Origin: Phymorhynchus buccinoides
Taxonomy: Eukaryota; Mollusca; Gastropoda; Neogastropoda; Raphitomidae
Assembly: GCA_017654935.2 (NCBI GenBank)
Contig: CM065706.1
Span: 9,730,431-9,794,430, forward strand
Direction of reading: 5' to 3'
DNA: 64,000 nucleotides
The notes beneath the pieces were generated by a model. That model had not been told where the DNA came from, ran no database searches, and saw only the letters and a program-made list of their open reading frames with translations. Shown in pieces: positions 24,741-37,100 of this stretch. Position 1 is the stretch's first letter. Each line of letters starts with the position of its first letter. Both the position numbers and the translations under genes were made by a program.

Positions 24741-24855
24741 TTTTAATATGTCGTTCTTATGCATGTTTTTTTGTTTTGTTTTGTTTTTTCCCCAAAAAAT
24801 GTTTGCATGCTGTATAAAATCACGATCTATGTAAAAGTACATTAAATTAAAGATT

Positions 24856-25056
24856 CATTCATGAAAAATTGTGTTTTACGTCCTCTCGGTCTGGAACAGA
24901 CACATAATATGGGACATTAGTAGATATAAAGATGGTGGGAACGATCCTGGAGGCAATGCCCAGAGGCAGTGCAACACCAGGAAAGTCCCGATTTTGAACA
25001 ATACAGATAGATGTAGCAGTAACCACGCCTCGGTTAAACCTCATCGGCCACAATTT
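24856..25056 (-). mobile_element. SINE-E retroposon
   Basis: Reverse-orientation copy (TTACGTCCTCTCGGTCTGG to AACCTCATCGGCCAC), nearly full length. Confidence 0.78.
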
Positions 25057-25350
25057 TATGCTTAGTATGGTAACACGAGTGAGCCAAAAAGGGAATGGAT
25101 TTTCGTTTTTAGGGTTTATGGTTAAATAGATAGTGAATATATAGAAGGAGACTTGTGGTTGAAGAAGAAAACCGGAGATAGTGAGATTATCGTCCAATTG
25201 ATCGTAGATCCTTATGGACGTTCTCCTTGAAGACTGACTTGTGGTTAGGGGTAGGGGTATCTATATATTGGGGTCATAAGGTTAGTATTGCGCCTCCTAC
25301 TCGTCGTATCTCTTTGCGATTGCGCAATTAAACAGCGATAGAAAGAGAGT

Positions 25351-25559
25351 TAGGGGAAGACGGGGTAAAAAGCGCATGGGCGGGCAAGAAGCCCACCCCA
25401 ATTATCTCATGAAATAAAGAAAATGTCAGTCAAATTTGCCCATGAGACGAATGCTAGACATTAACGCTCGTCTCATGGGCAAAATGAGACTGAAATTTTC
25501 TTTATTATTGGGGTGGGCTTCTTACCCGCCCATGCGCTTTTTTACCCCGTCTTCCCCTA
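25351..25559 (-). mobile_element. PAL-A copy 11, small arm deletion
   Basis: Both termini and TA borders intact. Length is 209 bp because about ten bases are missing from the right arm (TTTATTATTGGGG). Confidence 0.92.
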
Positions 25560-25604
25560 CAGACAATCATGACTGCGCGTGTATCCCCGTCTCTATGACG
25601 TGTC

Positions 25605-27395
25605 CCCGTCAGTGTGTGCCCCTGTCTATGTGTCCCCGTCTCTATGTGTCCCCGTCTCTATGTTCCCCCGTGTTTACGTGTCCCTGATCTATGTGCCCCC
25701 GTGTCTATGTGTCCCCATCACTGTGTGCCCCTGTCTATGTGTCCCCATCACTGTGTGCCCCTGTCTATGTGTCCCCATCACTGTGTGCCCCCGTGTCTAT
25801 GTGTCCCCATCACTGTGTGCCCCTGTCTATGTGTCCCCATCACTGTGTGCCCCTGTCTATGTGTCCCCATCACTGTGTGCCCCTGTCTATGTGTCCCCAT
25901 CACTGTGTGCCCCTGTCTATGTGTCCCCATCACTGTGTGCCCCTGTCTATGTGTCCCCATCACTGTGTGCCCCCTGTCTATGTGTCCCCATCACTGTGTG
26001 CCCCTGTCTATGTGTCCCCATCACTGTGTGCCCCCTGTCTATGTGTCCCCATCACTGTGTGCCCCTGTCTATGTGTCCCCATCACTGTGTGCCCCCGTGT
26101 CTATGTGTCCCCATCACTGTGTGCCCCTGTCTATGTGTCCCCATCACTGGGTGCCCCTGTCTATGTGTCCCTGATCTATGTGTCCCTGTATCTATGTGTC
26201 CCCGTATCTATGTGTCCCTGATCTATGTGTCCCTGATCTATGTGTCCCTGTATCTATGTGTCCCTGATCTATGTGTCCCTGTATCTATGTGTCCCTGATC
26301 TATGTGTCCCTGATCTATGTGCCCCTGATCTATGTGCCCCTGATCTATGTGTCCCCGGTCTATGTGTCCCTGTATCTATGTGTCCCTGATCTATGTGCCC
26401 CCGTATATATGTGTCCCTGTATCTATGTGTCCCCGATCTATGTGTCCCCGATCTATGTGTCCCTGATCTATGTGTCCCTGATCTATGTGTCCCCCGTATA
26501 TATGTGTCCCTGGTCTATGTGTCCCCGTTCTATGTGTCCCCGTATCTATGTGTCCCTGTATCTATGTGTCCCTGATCTATGTGTCCCTGATCTATGTGTC
26601 CCTGATATATGTGTCCCTGATATATGTGTCCCCGCATCTATGTGTCACTGATCTATGTGTCCCTGATCTATGTGTCTCTGATCTATGTGCCCCTGTGTCT
26701 ATGTGTCCCTGATCTATGTGCCCCTGTATCTATGTGTCCCTGATCTATGTGTCCCTGATCTATGTGCCCCTGTGTCTATGTGTCCCTGATCTATGTGTCC
26801 CTGTGTCTATGTGTCCCTGATCTATGTGCCCCTGATCTATGTGTCCCTGTGTCTATGTGTCCCTGATCTATGTGCCCTGTATCTATGTGTCTCTGATCTA
26901 TGTGCCCCTGTGTCTATGTGTCCCTGATCTATGTGCCCCTGTGTCTATGTGTCCCTGATCTATGTGCCCCTGTGTCTATGTGTCCCTGATCTATGTGCCC
27001 CTGTGTCTATGTGTCTCTGATCTATGTGCCCCTGTGTCTATGTGTCCCTGATCTATGTGCCCCTGTGTCTATGTGTCCCTGATCTATGTGCCCCTGTATC
27101 TACGTGTCTCTGATCTATGTGCCCCTGTATCTATGTGTCTCTGATCTATGTGCCCCTGTATCTATGTGTCTCTGATCTATGTGTCTCTGATCTATGTGTC
27201 CCTGATCTATGTGCCCCTGTGTCCCTGATCTATGTGCCCCTGTGTCCCTGATCTATGTGCCCCTGTGTCTATGTGCCCCTGTGTCTATGTGTCCCTGATC
27301 TATGTGCCCCTGATCTATGTGCCCCTGTGTCCCTGATCTATGTGCCCCTGTGTCTATGTGTCCCTGATCTATGTGTCCCCGTATCTATGTGTTCA
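25605..27395. repeat. 15/30-bp minisatellite, ~1.8 kb
   Basis: The left part (about 25690-26160) is a 30-bp unit, CTATGTGTCCCCATCACTGT plus GTGCCCCTGT. The right part is built from related 15-bp units (CTATGTGTCCCTGAT and variants with GCCCC, GTATC or GTGTC). The long Val/Ser/Cys/Pro frames are a consequence of the period. Confidence 0.95.
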
Positions 27396-28257
27396 CTCGG
27401 GTTAGGGATAGGGTTTGGAGTAAGGATAGGATTTGGGTTTCTGGTTAGGGTTGGGGTTAGAGATAGGGTTTCAGAGTAGGCTTAGATAAAGGTTATGGTT
27501 AGTTTGTGTGTGTCACATGCAGACGGATACACAAAACATGCATCCTGTGCGCCAATAGCAGTCTAAACGAAGACTTTGGGCGTGGGGCAGGATAAACATC
27601 CCCAATCGAAAGAAGAAGAAGAGGAAGAGGAATAAAAAGAAGAGACATAGAGACGAAATTGAGGACGCATCTTCTTCTTCTCTTTGGGATCTACGATCAC
27701 TCGAGAAAGAGAGAAATTTAGAGATTTTACGCCTTCTGGGCCAAAGGGCCATTTGAAATAAAACGATCACTCAGTTGATCATTCTGGCACCCTCAGGGGG
27801 GAAACTGAAGAAGAAGAAGGAAAAGAAAGGGTGGGTGGGGGTGTCGGTTCCATTTCAACCAAAGACATAAGGCTAAAATATGCTGCATGGACGTAATAGA
27901 GCGACATTGAAGGATAGTGACCCAGCCAGCTCGCACCCGTTGTACCCGCTGATCGGGTTTGAGCGTGATGATGCCGCATCCTGGAGCAGCATGTGGAGGG
28001 GGAAGGGGGGGAGGAGAGGGGGGCTGATGGGTTATTGTTAATCCACCTGCACCGCTGACACAATAGAGACGGGGGCACAATGTTACGGAACCAAACGTTG
28101 ACCCCGATGTTGATGCACTAAGAATGTCCTGTTATTGTCAGTACATTACTTGCGAAATGAAATGAAACAACAGCGTCACTCGGCAACTTCGAAGGTTGCC
28201 TACGTGTGTTTGGGTCCACATGGACAGATTGTAGGCCTGTGTCATGGATGATAAGAG
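27396..28257. other. Telomere-like degenerate repeats, then no gene recognised
   Basis: 27398-27475 holds irregular GGGTTAGGG/GGATAGGGTTT motifs. A GAAGAAGAGGAAG-rich stretch follows at 27608-27645. Two overlapping proline-rich frames at 27780-28080 have no recognisable domain. Confidence 0.45.
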
Positions 28258-28475
28258 TAGGGGAAGACGGGGTAAAAAGCGCATGGGCGGGTAAGAAGCT
28301 CACCCCAATTATCTCATGAAATGAAGCAAATTTCAGTCTCATTTTGCCCATGAGACGAGCGTTAATGTCTAGCATTCGTCTCATGGGCAAATTTGACTGA
28401 CATTTTCTTTATTTCATGAGATAATTGGGGTGGGCTTCTTACCCGCCCATGCGCTTTTTACCCCGTCTTCCCCTA
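28258..28475 (+). mobile_element. PAL-A palindromic TA element, copy 12
   Basis: Full-length 218-bp copy. Sister repeat units read GATAAGAGTACTATATAT; here the TA is split and duplicated around the element. Confidence 0.95.
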
Positions 28476-28511
28476 CTATATATTTGTCATGGACGATAAG
28501 AGTAGGTCTAC

Positions 28512-28737
28512 TAGGGGAAGACGGGGTACCGGGTAAAAAGCCCATGGGCGGGTAAGAAGCCCATGCCAATTATCTCATGAAATGAAGCAAATTTCAGTGA
28601 AATTTTGCCCATGAGACGAACGCTAAACATTAACACTCGTCTCATAGGCAAAATTTGACTGAAATGTGCTTCATTTCATGAAATAATTGGCATGGGCTTC
28701 TTACCCGCCCATGGGCTTTTTACCCCGTTTTACCCTA
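28512..28737 (-). mobile_element. PAL-A-related element, divergent subfamily, copy 13
   Basis: 226 bp, same architecture, TA borders and near-identical termini. The arms read CCCATGGGCGGG and CCCATGCCAATT in place of GCGCATGGGCGGG and CCCACCCCAATT. Both arms share the changes, so the element stays palindromic. Confidence 0.85.
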
Positions 28738-28965
28738 TTATATACTTGTCATGGACGATAAGAGTACTACACATAGTTGTCATGGACGATAAGAGTACTA
28801 TATATATTTGTCAAGGACGATAAGAGTATAGTAGCCTACTGGTTGCACTGGATTAGTTTGACTAGGGAGTACACTAGGTTCATTTTTCAATCCTTTCATT
28901 TCTCTCTCTCTCTCTCTCGCGGTTAGTTTAAGGGATTGGTTAAGGGATTGGTATTATAGTACTTA

Positions 28966-29714
<749 letters not shown>

Positions 29715-29867
29715 TAACCTTACTACTAGCATACAGTGAAACTACATCTGTGGTCTTGAGCTTGTCTCTGTTTCTAGACAAGGCTTTCAAAGAACGTTAT
29801 TCAAAGTCGGCACGTGAATTTAAAGCTCACCACATTTCTGCTTCCTGATTCATGGCCCCATTCAATT

Positions 29868-30073
29868 CTTTAAAGACCCACCAGATCCCGTGTTTCCCCT
29901 CTTATAGCTGGTAAGAAATCTTGTTTTGACTAGGTCTCACTCCCATACAAATGCCCCCAAATTCAAAACGAAACATCATTTGAAAGAGCAGCCTCAATAT
30001 GAAATTGGCGTTTTTTGAATGTGGGTCACAGCTACCCAGAAAAAAACACAAGGGACTTAATCGTGGTGGGTCA
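29868..30073 (+). mobile_element. Dispersed repeat H, copy 1
   Basis: TTTCCCCTCTTATAGCTGG, GAAATCTTGTTTTGAC and GAATGTGGGTCACAGC match the copy at 37713-37935. Class unknown. Confidence 0.6.
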
Positions 30074-30687
30074 GTGTGTCTTTCTCTGTCTCTTCTTGAT
30101 TTGTGCTCACCTTCTCCATCCACCCCCTGGCCCCTCCCCTCCCTCCCCACCCCCCTGGCCTGACCTGTCCCTGGCTTCCAGTTTGTCACTCACCTATCAA
30201 ACAAGGCTGAAGAAGAACATGTGACAGAGTATGGGAAAACCCGGCTAAAGTCGCTGAGAGACATTCTTAGCAATGCACTAAAACAGGTAGCTTAGTTATA
30301 CTTGATTCTGTGTATTTTGTCAACTTTAAAAAAATTATAGAAAAAAGACTATGCCAGATAGATCAATTCTGTTTGTTGCTTTTCAGTCTGTAGAATTTAA
30401 ACTTTCAGATTATATAAAAACATCAAAAGTAATAATTTCCGACTTTAGCCTGGTTTTCCTATACTCTGTTCGCAAGCTTCCTGTAATGTATCCTACTACA
30501 ACAGGTCAGACCTTCTTTCTCATCTTGTGTTTCATCATCCTTGCGACTAGACCCGGCAGTCATCATGTTCAACTTTTCAAAGAGGTTTACATGGGAAGCT
30601 TTGCATGCTCAAAACGTACCTAAACTGAGGCACTTTGATGATGATGCTGATCAATATGTATATTATGAATAAGGGTCTACATCCTTA
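30074..30687. other. No feature recognised
   Basis: Contains a pyrimidine-rich stretch (30090-30180) and an unconvincing 90-codon plus frame (30351-30623) without a recognisable domain. Confidence 0.45.
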
Positions 30688-30866
30688 GGCCGGGTTCACA
30701 TTAGATGCGTAAGTTCCGTACAGAAAACCCTAAATAAGTGAAAGAAGGATTAAAGTTTACACACATAGGGGAAATTCGGACAAATCTTTTCCCTTCTTTG
30801 TCTCACTTATTTATGGATTGCGCACGGGTTTCCGCAAGGAATATCCGCTTATGTGTGTACACGGCC
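30688..30866. mobile_element. Inverted-repeat element (GGCCGGGTTC), simple copy
   Basis: 179 bp from GGCCGGGTTCACATTAGATG to GTGTGTACACGGCC. The same family at 6722 has its left end amplified fourfold. Confidence 0.7.
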
Positions 30867-31569
30867 ATAATCTTCCTCTTCTCACACAAACACGCAGAAT
30901 GAGATTCGTTTGTTTTTTCCTCTTTTTATTATAAAATTAGGCCTACATTAATAACACAGTTCACACATTAGGTATCTTAACGAATCATGTACAATACATG
31001 AACAACAAGAACAATTCCTCGATGCTAAAAGGTTTGGTACAATAATTCTTCTAAATCACCAGCAAAACACTAAGCATCTATAAAACCAACGGCATAATGT
31101 AACTGTTGACAAATATACATCAATATTTTTAACAAAATCTTCATTCCATCAAACTTGACAAGAATCACAAACTTTTGACGGAAACATTCTCAAAAGGACC
31201 AAAGATAAAAATTAGTCAATCATCATCAAATTTGATTCCTATTGGATTTCATTGAATAATTTATACGGAGAAAAAAAGATGTACATCTCGACTTTACATA
31301 CATGCGTACTCTTTCTCTCTCAAACACAGATGCACATTCAATGCACAATTCATTGGTTTTCAATTCTTATATCTTGGTTATCATTTTTTTGTAATATTTT
31401 ATGTCAGTTAACTTTACCTCTGTGCGCGCGCACGTGTGTGTGTGTGTGCGTGTGCGTGAGTGTGTGTGTGTGTGTGCGTGAGTGTGTTATAGATGCAAAT
31501 GTTCTGAAGTGGGTGTGGCCGTCTAAGAGTACTTGTTCATCTTGTATGCTGTTAGTCTGTGTTATTTTA
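30867..31569. other. AT-rich sequence with a GT/GC tract, no gene recognised
   Basis: AT-rich from 30905 to about 31420; GT-rich tract at about 31424-31486. No convincing exon. Confidence 0.45.
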
Positions 31570-32239
31570 TATGTGACCCAGCACCACGAAAGGGACATTA
31601 AGTGTCAAACTGACCATTCTAAGAAATGTATACACTTGAAAACTTTAGACAATGCTCTTTTTAATGATACAAGAACCATTCTTGTATCTTTTTCTGTTCC
31701 AGAGCTATTATGAGCATTTAAATTTAGTAGGGTGAGCGTCGGTCGTTTTGAGAAAACAGTCTAAAGTCTAGCCTAGCTGAAGAAAATGCATTGACCTACT
31801 CGTTTTAACCCTTTCACCGCCAGCCATATTTCAGCAAACAAATTCCATTACATTTACCTGGGTAGAGAACAAAGTCCATCTGCAGTATTGTGGATTCTTC
31901 TGCGACAGATATAAAATAAGGCATATCCTTATTTATCAAAACTAAGACAATAGGGTCTTTGGATAATAGACCCCAATTTGATGCCTTTTAGTAACATAGG
32001 TGTTATATCACTGTGGTGCTAAAATGCGACTTTGGCGGTGAAAAGGTTAAAGCACTGAAAAGACCATTTAGATGCCATATTAAATATTGTTCTTTATAAA
32101 TATGAAAGATAAGATGCAAGAGAACACGAAAATACCCATAAGTCAAAATTGACCAAAAATGAAATTTTTGACTTTCCAAGCCTGTCGTTAGAAACTAGCC
32201 CAGTGACTTAATGTCCCTTTCGTGGTGCTGGCTCACATA
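31570..32239. mobile_element. GTGACCCAGCACCACGAAAG inverted-repeat element, copy 2
   Basis: Ends GTGACCCAGCACCACGAAAG and its near reverse complement. Interrupted by a complete TTAA-C element at 31805-32050. Confidence 0.78.
31805..32050 (+). mobile_element. TTAA-C element nested in another element
   Basis: 246 bp between TTAA borders. The sister host element at 15732-15745 reads TTTTAAAGCAC at the same place without the insertion. The TTAA target with no other change is therefore shown inside the window. Confidence 0.88.
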
Positions 32240-32244
32240 TGTGA

Positions 32245-32330
32245 TATGTTTTATCCCCACACACAAGCTGAATTCATCTTATTTGAAGCCAATAAACCTA
32301 TTGATTGATTGATTGATTGACATTCATATA
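32245..32330 (+). mobile_element. LINE/SINE 3' tail with (TTGA)n
   Basis: TTATTTGAAGCCAATAAACC followed by five or six TTGA units, typical of a CR1/L2-group 3' end. Confidence 0.5.
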
Positions 32331-32625
32331 ATTCACTAATGCAAGCACCACGCGCACACACAAAACACACATAGTTATTATGCACAAACAAGCACAAGTA
32401 TATTATACGGGTAGACACATTTGCATGTGGTTGCGCGCACGCACACACACACGCATGGTACTCAGGAAAAAAACATTTTTTTCTTAAAATATTTTAGTAG
32501 TAGTAGTAGACGTAGTAGATAGGGACAAAATAAGCTGTCAAGCTTTTTAGATAGTCCCGTCTTTTTATAATCGGTGTTATATACAAGTAATGGTCAAGGT
32601 TTATTGTGGTCAAATTTTCCTATGA

Positions 32626-33105
32626 TTACTCACCAAAGCTTCTAAATAACTTTAAATAATTTGGAGATTTGTCGAGACGATTTTTGAATAAGTTAGTATT
32701 TGGTGCACATTTTCGTTCGTTAGTTAATTCATTCCAGATGTTAGCAACTCTATTGCTGAAGCAATTTTTCCTTATGTTAGTGTTGAAACGTTTAATAAAG
32801 ACCTTGCTGTAGGGCTTTCTAGTCACACTGTATTGTGGTTCACTAAAGAATTTTCCCCATGATAAATCTACATGACCATTAAATATCTTATACGCTTCAA
32901 TAAGATCTCATCTAGTTCTCCTGCCTTTCAAAGAGTGCAAATTTAGATAAACCAGTCTATTTTGATAACTCATATTTTTGCACTCTTTAACAAGTTTAGT
33001 GGCTCTGCGCTGAACTTTTTCAATGGCTTCAGATTGGTATTTGAACATTGGAGACCATATGATGTTACCATATTCTAGATGTGGTCTTACTAATGATTTA
33101 TAATT
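32626..33105 (-). mobile_element. CR1-like LINE fragment, decayed
   Basis: Minus frame with SLVRPHLEYGNIIWSP, EKVQRRATKLV and LYLNLHSLKGRR-like sequence, then an in-frame stop and ANIWNELTNE. Closely related to 19960-20850 but shorter and broken. Confidence 0.75.
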
Positions 33106-33671
33106 ATAATTTTGGTGGTTCATAAGATGTCTCTTGGTGTAAATTCCTCCTAAAGACGAATAAAAAAACAACTGTTAGAATAGGAATTCTTCAGAAATGT
33201 TTGCAAGTCGCTGACTGGCATCCTGCGGTTTCAAGCTTCGACGCCATGCCGCCATGGGGTTGCTACGGTTTTGACCGAGTAAGTCGAGGTAATCAAGTCT
33301 AATTTTCACAAAGTGCTTTCCCCTATTTTTTTCTTCCGAAAATCGTCTATTAGGGAAAAGAGAATCTCCTCAAGCTTAAAACCGGAACCCCCTCTGACAT
33401 TTTTTTTTTCTACATTCACTTTTTTTCTGAAATCAGAGAATTCTCTGAAAATTACTGTGCCTCACACACACACGCGTACGCACGCACACGCACACACGAC
33501 AAGAGAAGACTTAGGTAACACCAACAGGAAGCTGACTTCTGCAAAAAAGAAATAATCAAACTGTAAACTTTTGACTCAAGCAGGGAGGTAGTTCTTGGTA
33601 CGTATGATTTGTCTGTACAGACTGGAAAAGGTTACCGCCCTTGCAAATAATTCAAACGCGCAAAGTTTCAG
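33106..33671. other. No gene recognised; small CA tract
   Basis: Contains AATCGTCTATTAGGG (near 33341), whose reverse complement core AATAGACGATTTTC recurs at 55349 and 58261, and a short CA/CG tract at 33463-33500. Confidence 0.45.
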
Positions 33672-33832
33672 TTGTTATTGTTCCCTGGCTTAACAACTCC
33701 AGGGATCATCCCAACAACCAAAGCGCTTGAACACTTTGGTACAAATACACCAGCTAGGCATGAGAACATAACGTGTGTGACCGTTTCTGATTACCCCGCC
33801 ACGTAGGAAGCCACACTCCGACTTCGGAGGAT
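33672..33832 (-). mobile_element. SINE-B retroposon
   Basis: GTTCCCTGGCTTAACAACTC through CCACACTCCGACTTCGGAGG. Tail side is at the left. Confidence 0.75.
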
Positions 33833-34377
33833 TTTAGACTGATGGTGTTACGCCAGGAGCTTGTCATGGCTTAAGACAATCCCCACACAACCATTCAGAG
33901 CATAACAACACTTTGATGTAGCTTTGGCGTTCTAGCTTATGTCAACTGGTCTGACACAGCCTCATGCCAAGGCGGCAAAGTTTCAGTGAAATGAATAAGG
34001 GGATGGAACTCTCCACTGGCTGTTATTCACGCAGTGCTAGGCGGTGGCGTCATAAGCAATTTAGCTGGAGGGGAGTTAATTAATGGAGAGTTTTCTCCCC
34101 TTGTTCATTTCACTCTCTCCTCTCCGAGTCTCACTATTTCAATCTTTATTTATGCCAAGTTTTGTTTTTCTTTGGCTTTTTTTCCGCATTTTTTCCCCCT
34201 TGCCATTCTTCTTCATTCTGAAAATTGCAACACCCGATTAACTTTGAAACATTTTTGAAGACTCTGGTCTCGCTTGATAATTTCAACTCCAGAAATTTTT
34301 TTGTAAGAAGCAATCAGCAACTTTTTGAGCAAGGTAATACATGTATTAAAATGGTATACTCTGAACATCTGTATTAT
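33833..34377. other. No feature recognised
   Basis: Continues past SINE-B with sequence not shared elsewhere in the window. Confidence 0.45.
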
Positions 34378-34510
34378 TAAAAATTTGGGACTTTCCTGGT
34401 GTTGCACTGCCTCCGGGCATTGCCTCCAGGATCGTTCCCACCATCTTTATATCTACTAATGTCCCACATGTGTCTGTTCCAGACCGGAGGACGTTAAGCA
34501 GAATTTCATC
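34378..34510 (+). mobile_element. SINE-E retroposon, 5'-truncated
   Basis: GGGACTTTCCTGGTGTTGCA through GACCGGAGGACGTTAAGCAG; the GCCGATGAGG head is missing. Confidence 0.75.
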
Positions 34511-35569
34511 ATCGTAATACAATGTATATATTAAACTGAAGACCTTATATTGAGATTAAAACAAACACGGAATTCGGTGGAAGGGATATTTCAGTGTATT
34601 TCACAGCATTGTGAATTGACAAACTTTCTTCCTGAAACATACTTATTTCTTTTTTTTCACAGAATTTCTTGTGACAAATTAGCATATCTTAATGAAAAAC
34701 AAATGAACTCAAACATCGAACAAACAATTTCAGATCAAAGCGAAAACCAGGCTAACTCAAAATAGGTACCAACAACAACAAAACCACACAAAAAACAACA
34801 TAATTCACAATAATGTTTTGGTCCCAATTTAACAATATTCCTTCTTACGGCACAAGTTATTTTATCTCAATATTTTTATTGGCTATCTCCAAACAAAACA
34901 AAGAGCAGTCGCACCCCGAACTGGAGAAGACTGCGACTGCAAACTTTGTCCTGGCAACTGCGAACTTCGTCCTGGGAACTGCAGACCTGTTTGCCCTGAA
35001 ATTGGGCTTGAGGTATTCGAAATCCAAATTAAGTGTATTTTTCACAAAATAGGAGTACTCCCTTCAGGAAAGTTTCCACAATGGAATGTAAACATGCATA
35101 CATTTTTTATAACTTGTTGAAATACTGTGTCAAAAGTATCATCCATTTAAATTTACAACACACACACACACACACAGAGAGAGATCGAGAGCACCCGTTT
35201 CCTGAATCAAGAAGTTTCTAAATGATATATTTTTGTCGCCATATTTTGGTCCCATGTACCATATTTGGGTCAAATATGTGTGCAAAATATGGTGACATCT
35301 TATGGGTAAACAGGTCTGCTGCAACTGGTGGTCAAAATGTCTGATGTTTTGGCCAACTGAATCGACGCAGTTAACAGAGGTGTTATTTCGATTTGTTCAT
35401 CGTCTTTCCCAGAACTTACATTAACAAACAAACGCAAAGACGTATCATCAACAACAAAATAAACCTCCACAAAGGAAGAAGCACCCGTTCCAAAACTCCA
35501 ATGTCATTTTTTCTGTCCAAAAATGGGACATGAACAAAGAAAATCACAAGTGAGAGGAAAATATAATAT
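34511..35569. other. No gene recognised
   Basis: AT-rich. A small internal duplication (TTTGTCCTGGCAACTGC / TTCGTCCTGGGAACTGC) occurs at about 34944-34983, and a short (CA)n at 35158-35176. Confidence 0.45.
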
Positions 35570-36550
35570 GTAGAGAGCAAGTTTTATACCACAGAGATTT
35601 AAATCATGAAGCTTAAAATATGCAAGCAAGATAAATAGTATCAAGCACATTTTCTACTACAACTACAAAGATTTAAATTTTAACTTAAACATCTAAGGTT
35701 TAAAATATGCAAGCCAAAGAATATGAAGCGAGTTTTATACCACAGAGATGTGAACTTTAAGGTTTGAAATATGAAGACAAGAGAAACAGTATCAAGCAAG
35801 TTTTATACTACAAAGATTTGAAATTTAAGGTTTAAAATCTGCAAGCAAAAGAATATGAAGCGAATTTTATACAACAGAGATTTGAATTTTAAGGCTTAAA
35901 ATCTGCAAGCAAAAGAAACAGTATTAAGCAAGTTTTATACCACAGAGATTTAAAATTTAAGGTTTAAAATATGCAAAGCAAAAGAAACAGAATAAAGCAG
36001 TTTAATACGACAAAATTTTGAATTTTACAGTTTGAAATATGCAAGCAAGAGAAACAGTATCAAGCAAGTTTTATACCACAGAGATTTGAAATTTAAGGTT
36101 TAAAATATGCAAAGCAAAGAAACAGAATAAAACAGTTTAATACGACAAAAATTTGAATTTTACAGTTTGAAATATGCAAGCAAGAGAAACAGTATCAAGC
36201 AAGTTTTATACCACAGATTTGAAATTTAAGGTTTAAAATATGCAAAGCATAAGAAACAGAATAAAACAGTTTAATACGACAAAAATTTGAATTTTACAGT
36301 TTGAAATCTGCAAGCAAGAGAAACAGTATCAAGCAAGTTTTATACCACAGAGATTTGAAATCTAAGGCTTAAAATCTGCAAGCAAGAGAAACAGTATCAA
36401 GCAAGTTTTATACCACAGAGATTTGAAATTTAAGGTTTAAAATATGCAAAGCAAAAGAAACAGAATAAAGCAGTTTAATACGACAAAAATTTGAATTTTA
36501 AGGTTTGAAATATGCAAGCAAGAGAAACACGATGAGCAATTTTGATACAA
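35570..36550. repeat. AT-rich tandem array with two alternating ~65-bp unit types
   Basis: Type 1 carries AGTTTTATACCACAGAGATT and ATATGCAAAGC; type 2 carries CAGTTTAATACGACAAAAAT and ATGCAAGCAAGAGAAACAG. From about 35930 they alternate, giving a ~130-bp higher-order unit. The left part is more diverged and lacks the regular alternation. Confidence 0.85.
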
Positions 36551-36721
36551 CAGACGTTTCATTATAATCAAATTATTCATTTGACCGCGGCGACGCTTTT
36601 GTAGAACAGAAAAATAAATAAAACAAAAACAATAACAACTAGAGCGTTAAGACGCTAGATCACCAGCCGCGCGGCAGTATTTTCAGCTGCAGTGCTTTGC
36701 CTCTCAGCTGGTAACAAACCT

Positions 36722-36950
36722 TTAACCCCTTGACTGCCACCAACGTATTACATACTGACTTGATGACATCACTGATGATGTCATCTGATGAAGAGGAATA
36801 ACTCTGATATGCTGGCCTTTGCTCTGACACAGTCAGGGGAGTTATACCCCCAGACCATGTTGCCAGATTTGGCTCTATCATTTATCTTTTTCATGTCATG
36901 ATTTCTACAATGATTTTTTCTTGAATTTTCTCTGGCAGTCAAGGGGATAA
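36722..36950. mobile_element. TTAA-type inverted-repeat element
   Basis: TTAACCCCTTGACTGCCA at the left and its near reverse complement (CTGGCAGTCAAGGGGATAA) at the right; one terminal base differs. Distinct from TTAA-C but built alike. Confidence 0.65.
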
Positions 36951-37007
36951 ACACACACACACTCAATGTTAAAAAAAAGAAGCTAGGAAGATACTAAGAT
37001 GTCTAAT

Positions 37008-37100
37008 AATAATAATAATAATAATAATGGGAATTTATACAGCGCTCTTTCTCACATGAGCTCAGTGTGCTTTACATTGATAACAAGAACATTAAAGGCA
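37008..37100 (-). mobile_element. Retroposon 3' tail with (TAA)n
   Basis: (TAA)n followed by GGGAATTTATACAGCGCTC and CATGAGCTCAGTGTGCTTTA, the reverse complement of 46318-46401. This tail is shared by a LINE/SINE family. Confidence 0.6.

Larger units (their letters stand above)
28240..28840. repeat. Short tandem repeat (GTCATGGACGATAAGAGTAC) split by two PAL-A elements
   Basis: About five units containing GTCATGGACGATAAGAGTAC with TATATA spacers. Two units received PAL-A insertions; uninserted units at 28748-28830 show the original site. Confidence 0.85.

Noticed and set aside
25579..27479. Cys/Pro/Val-rich proteins
   Set aside because: Product of a 15/30-bp minisatellite whose period is a multiple of three; all three frames are open.
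30351..30623. Small hydrophobic protein
   Set aside because: No homology recognised, no splice or promoter context, average length for a chance frame in AT-rich DNA.
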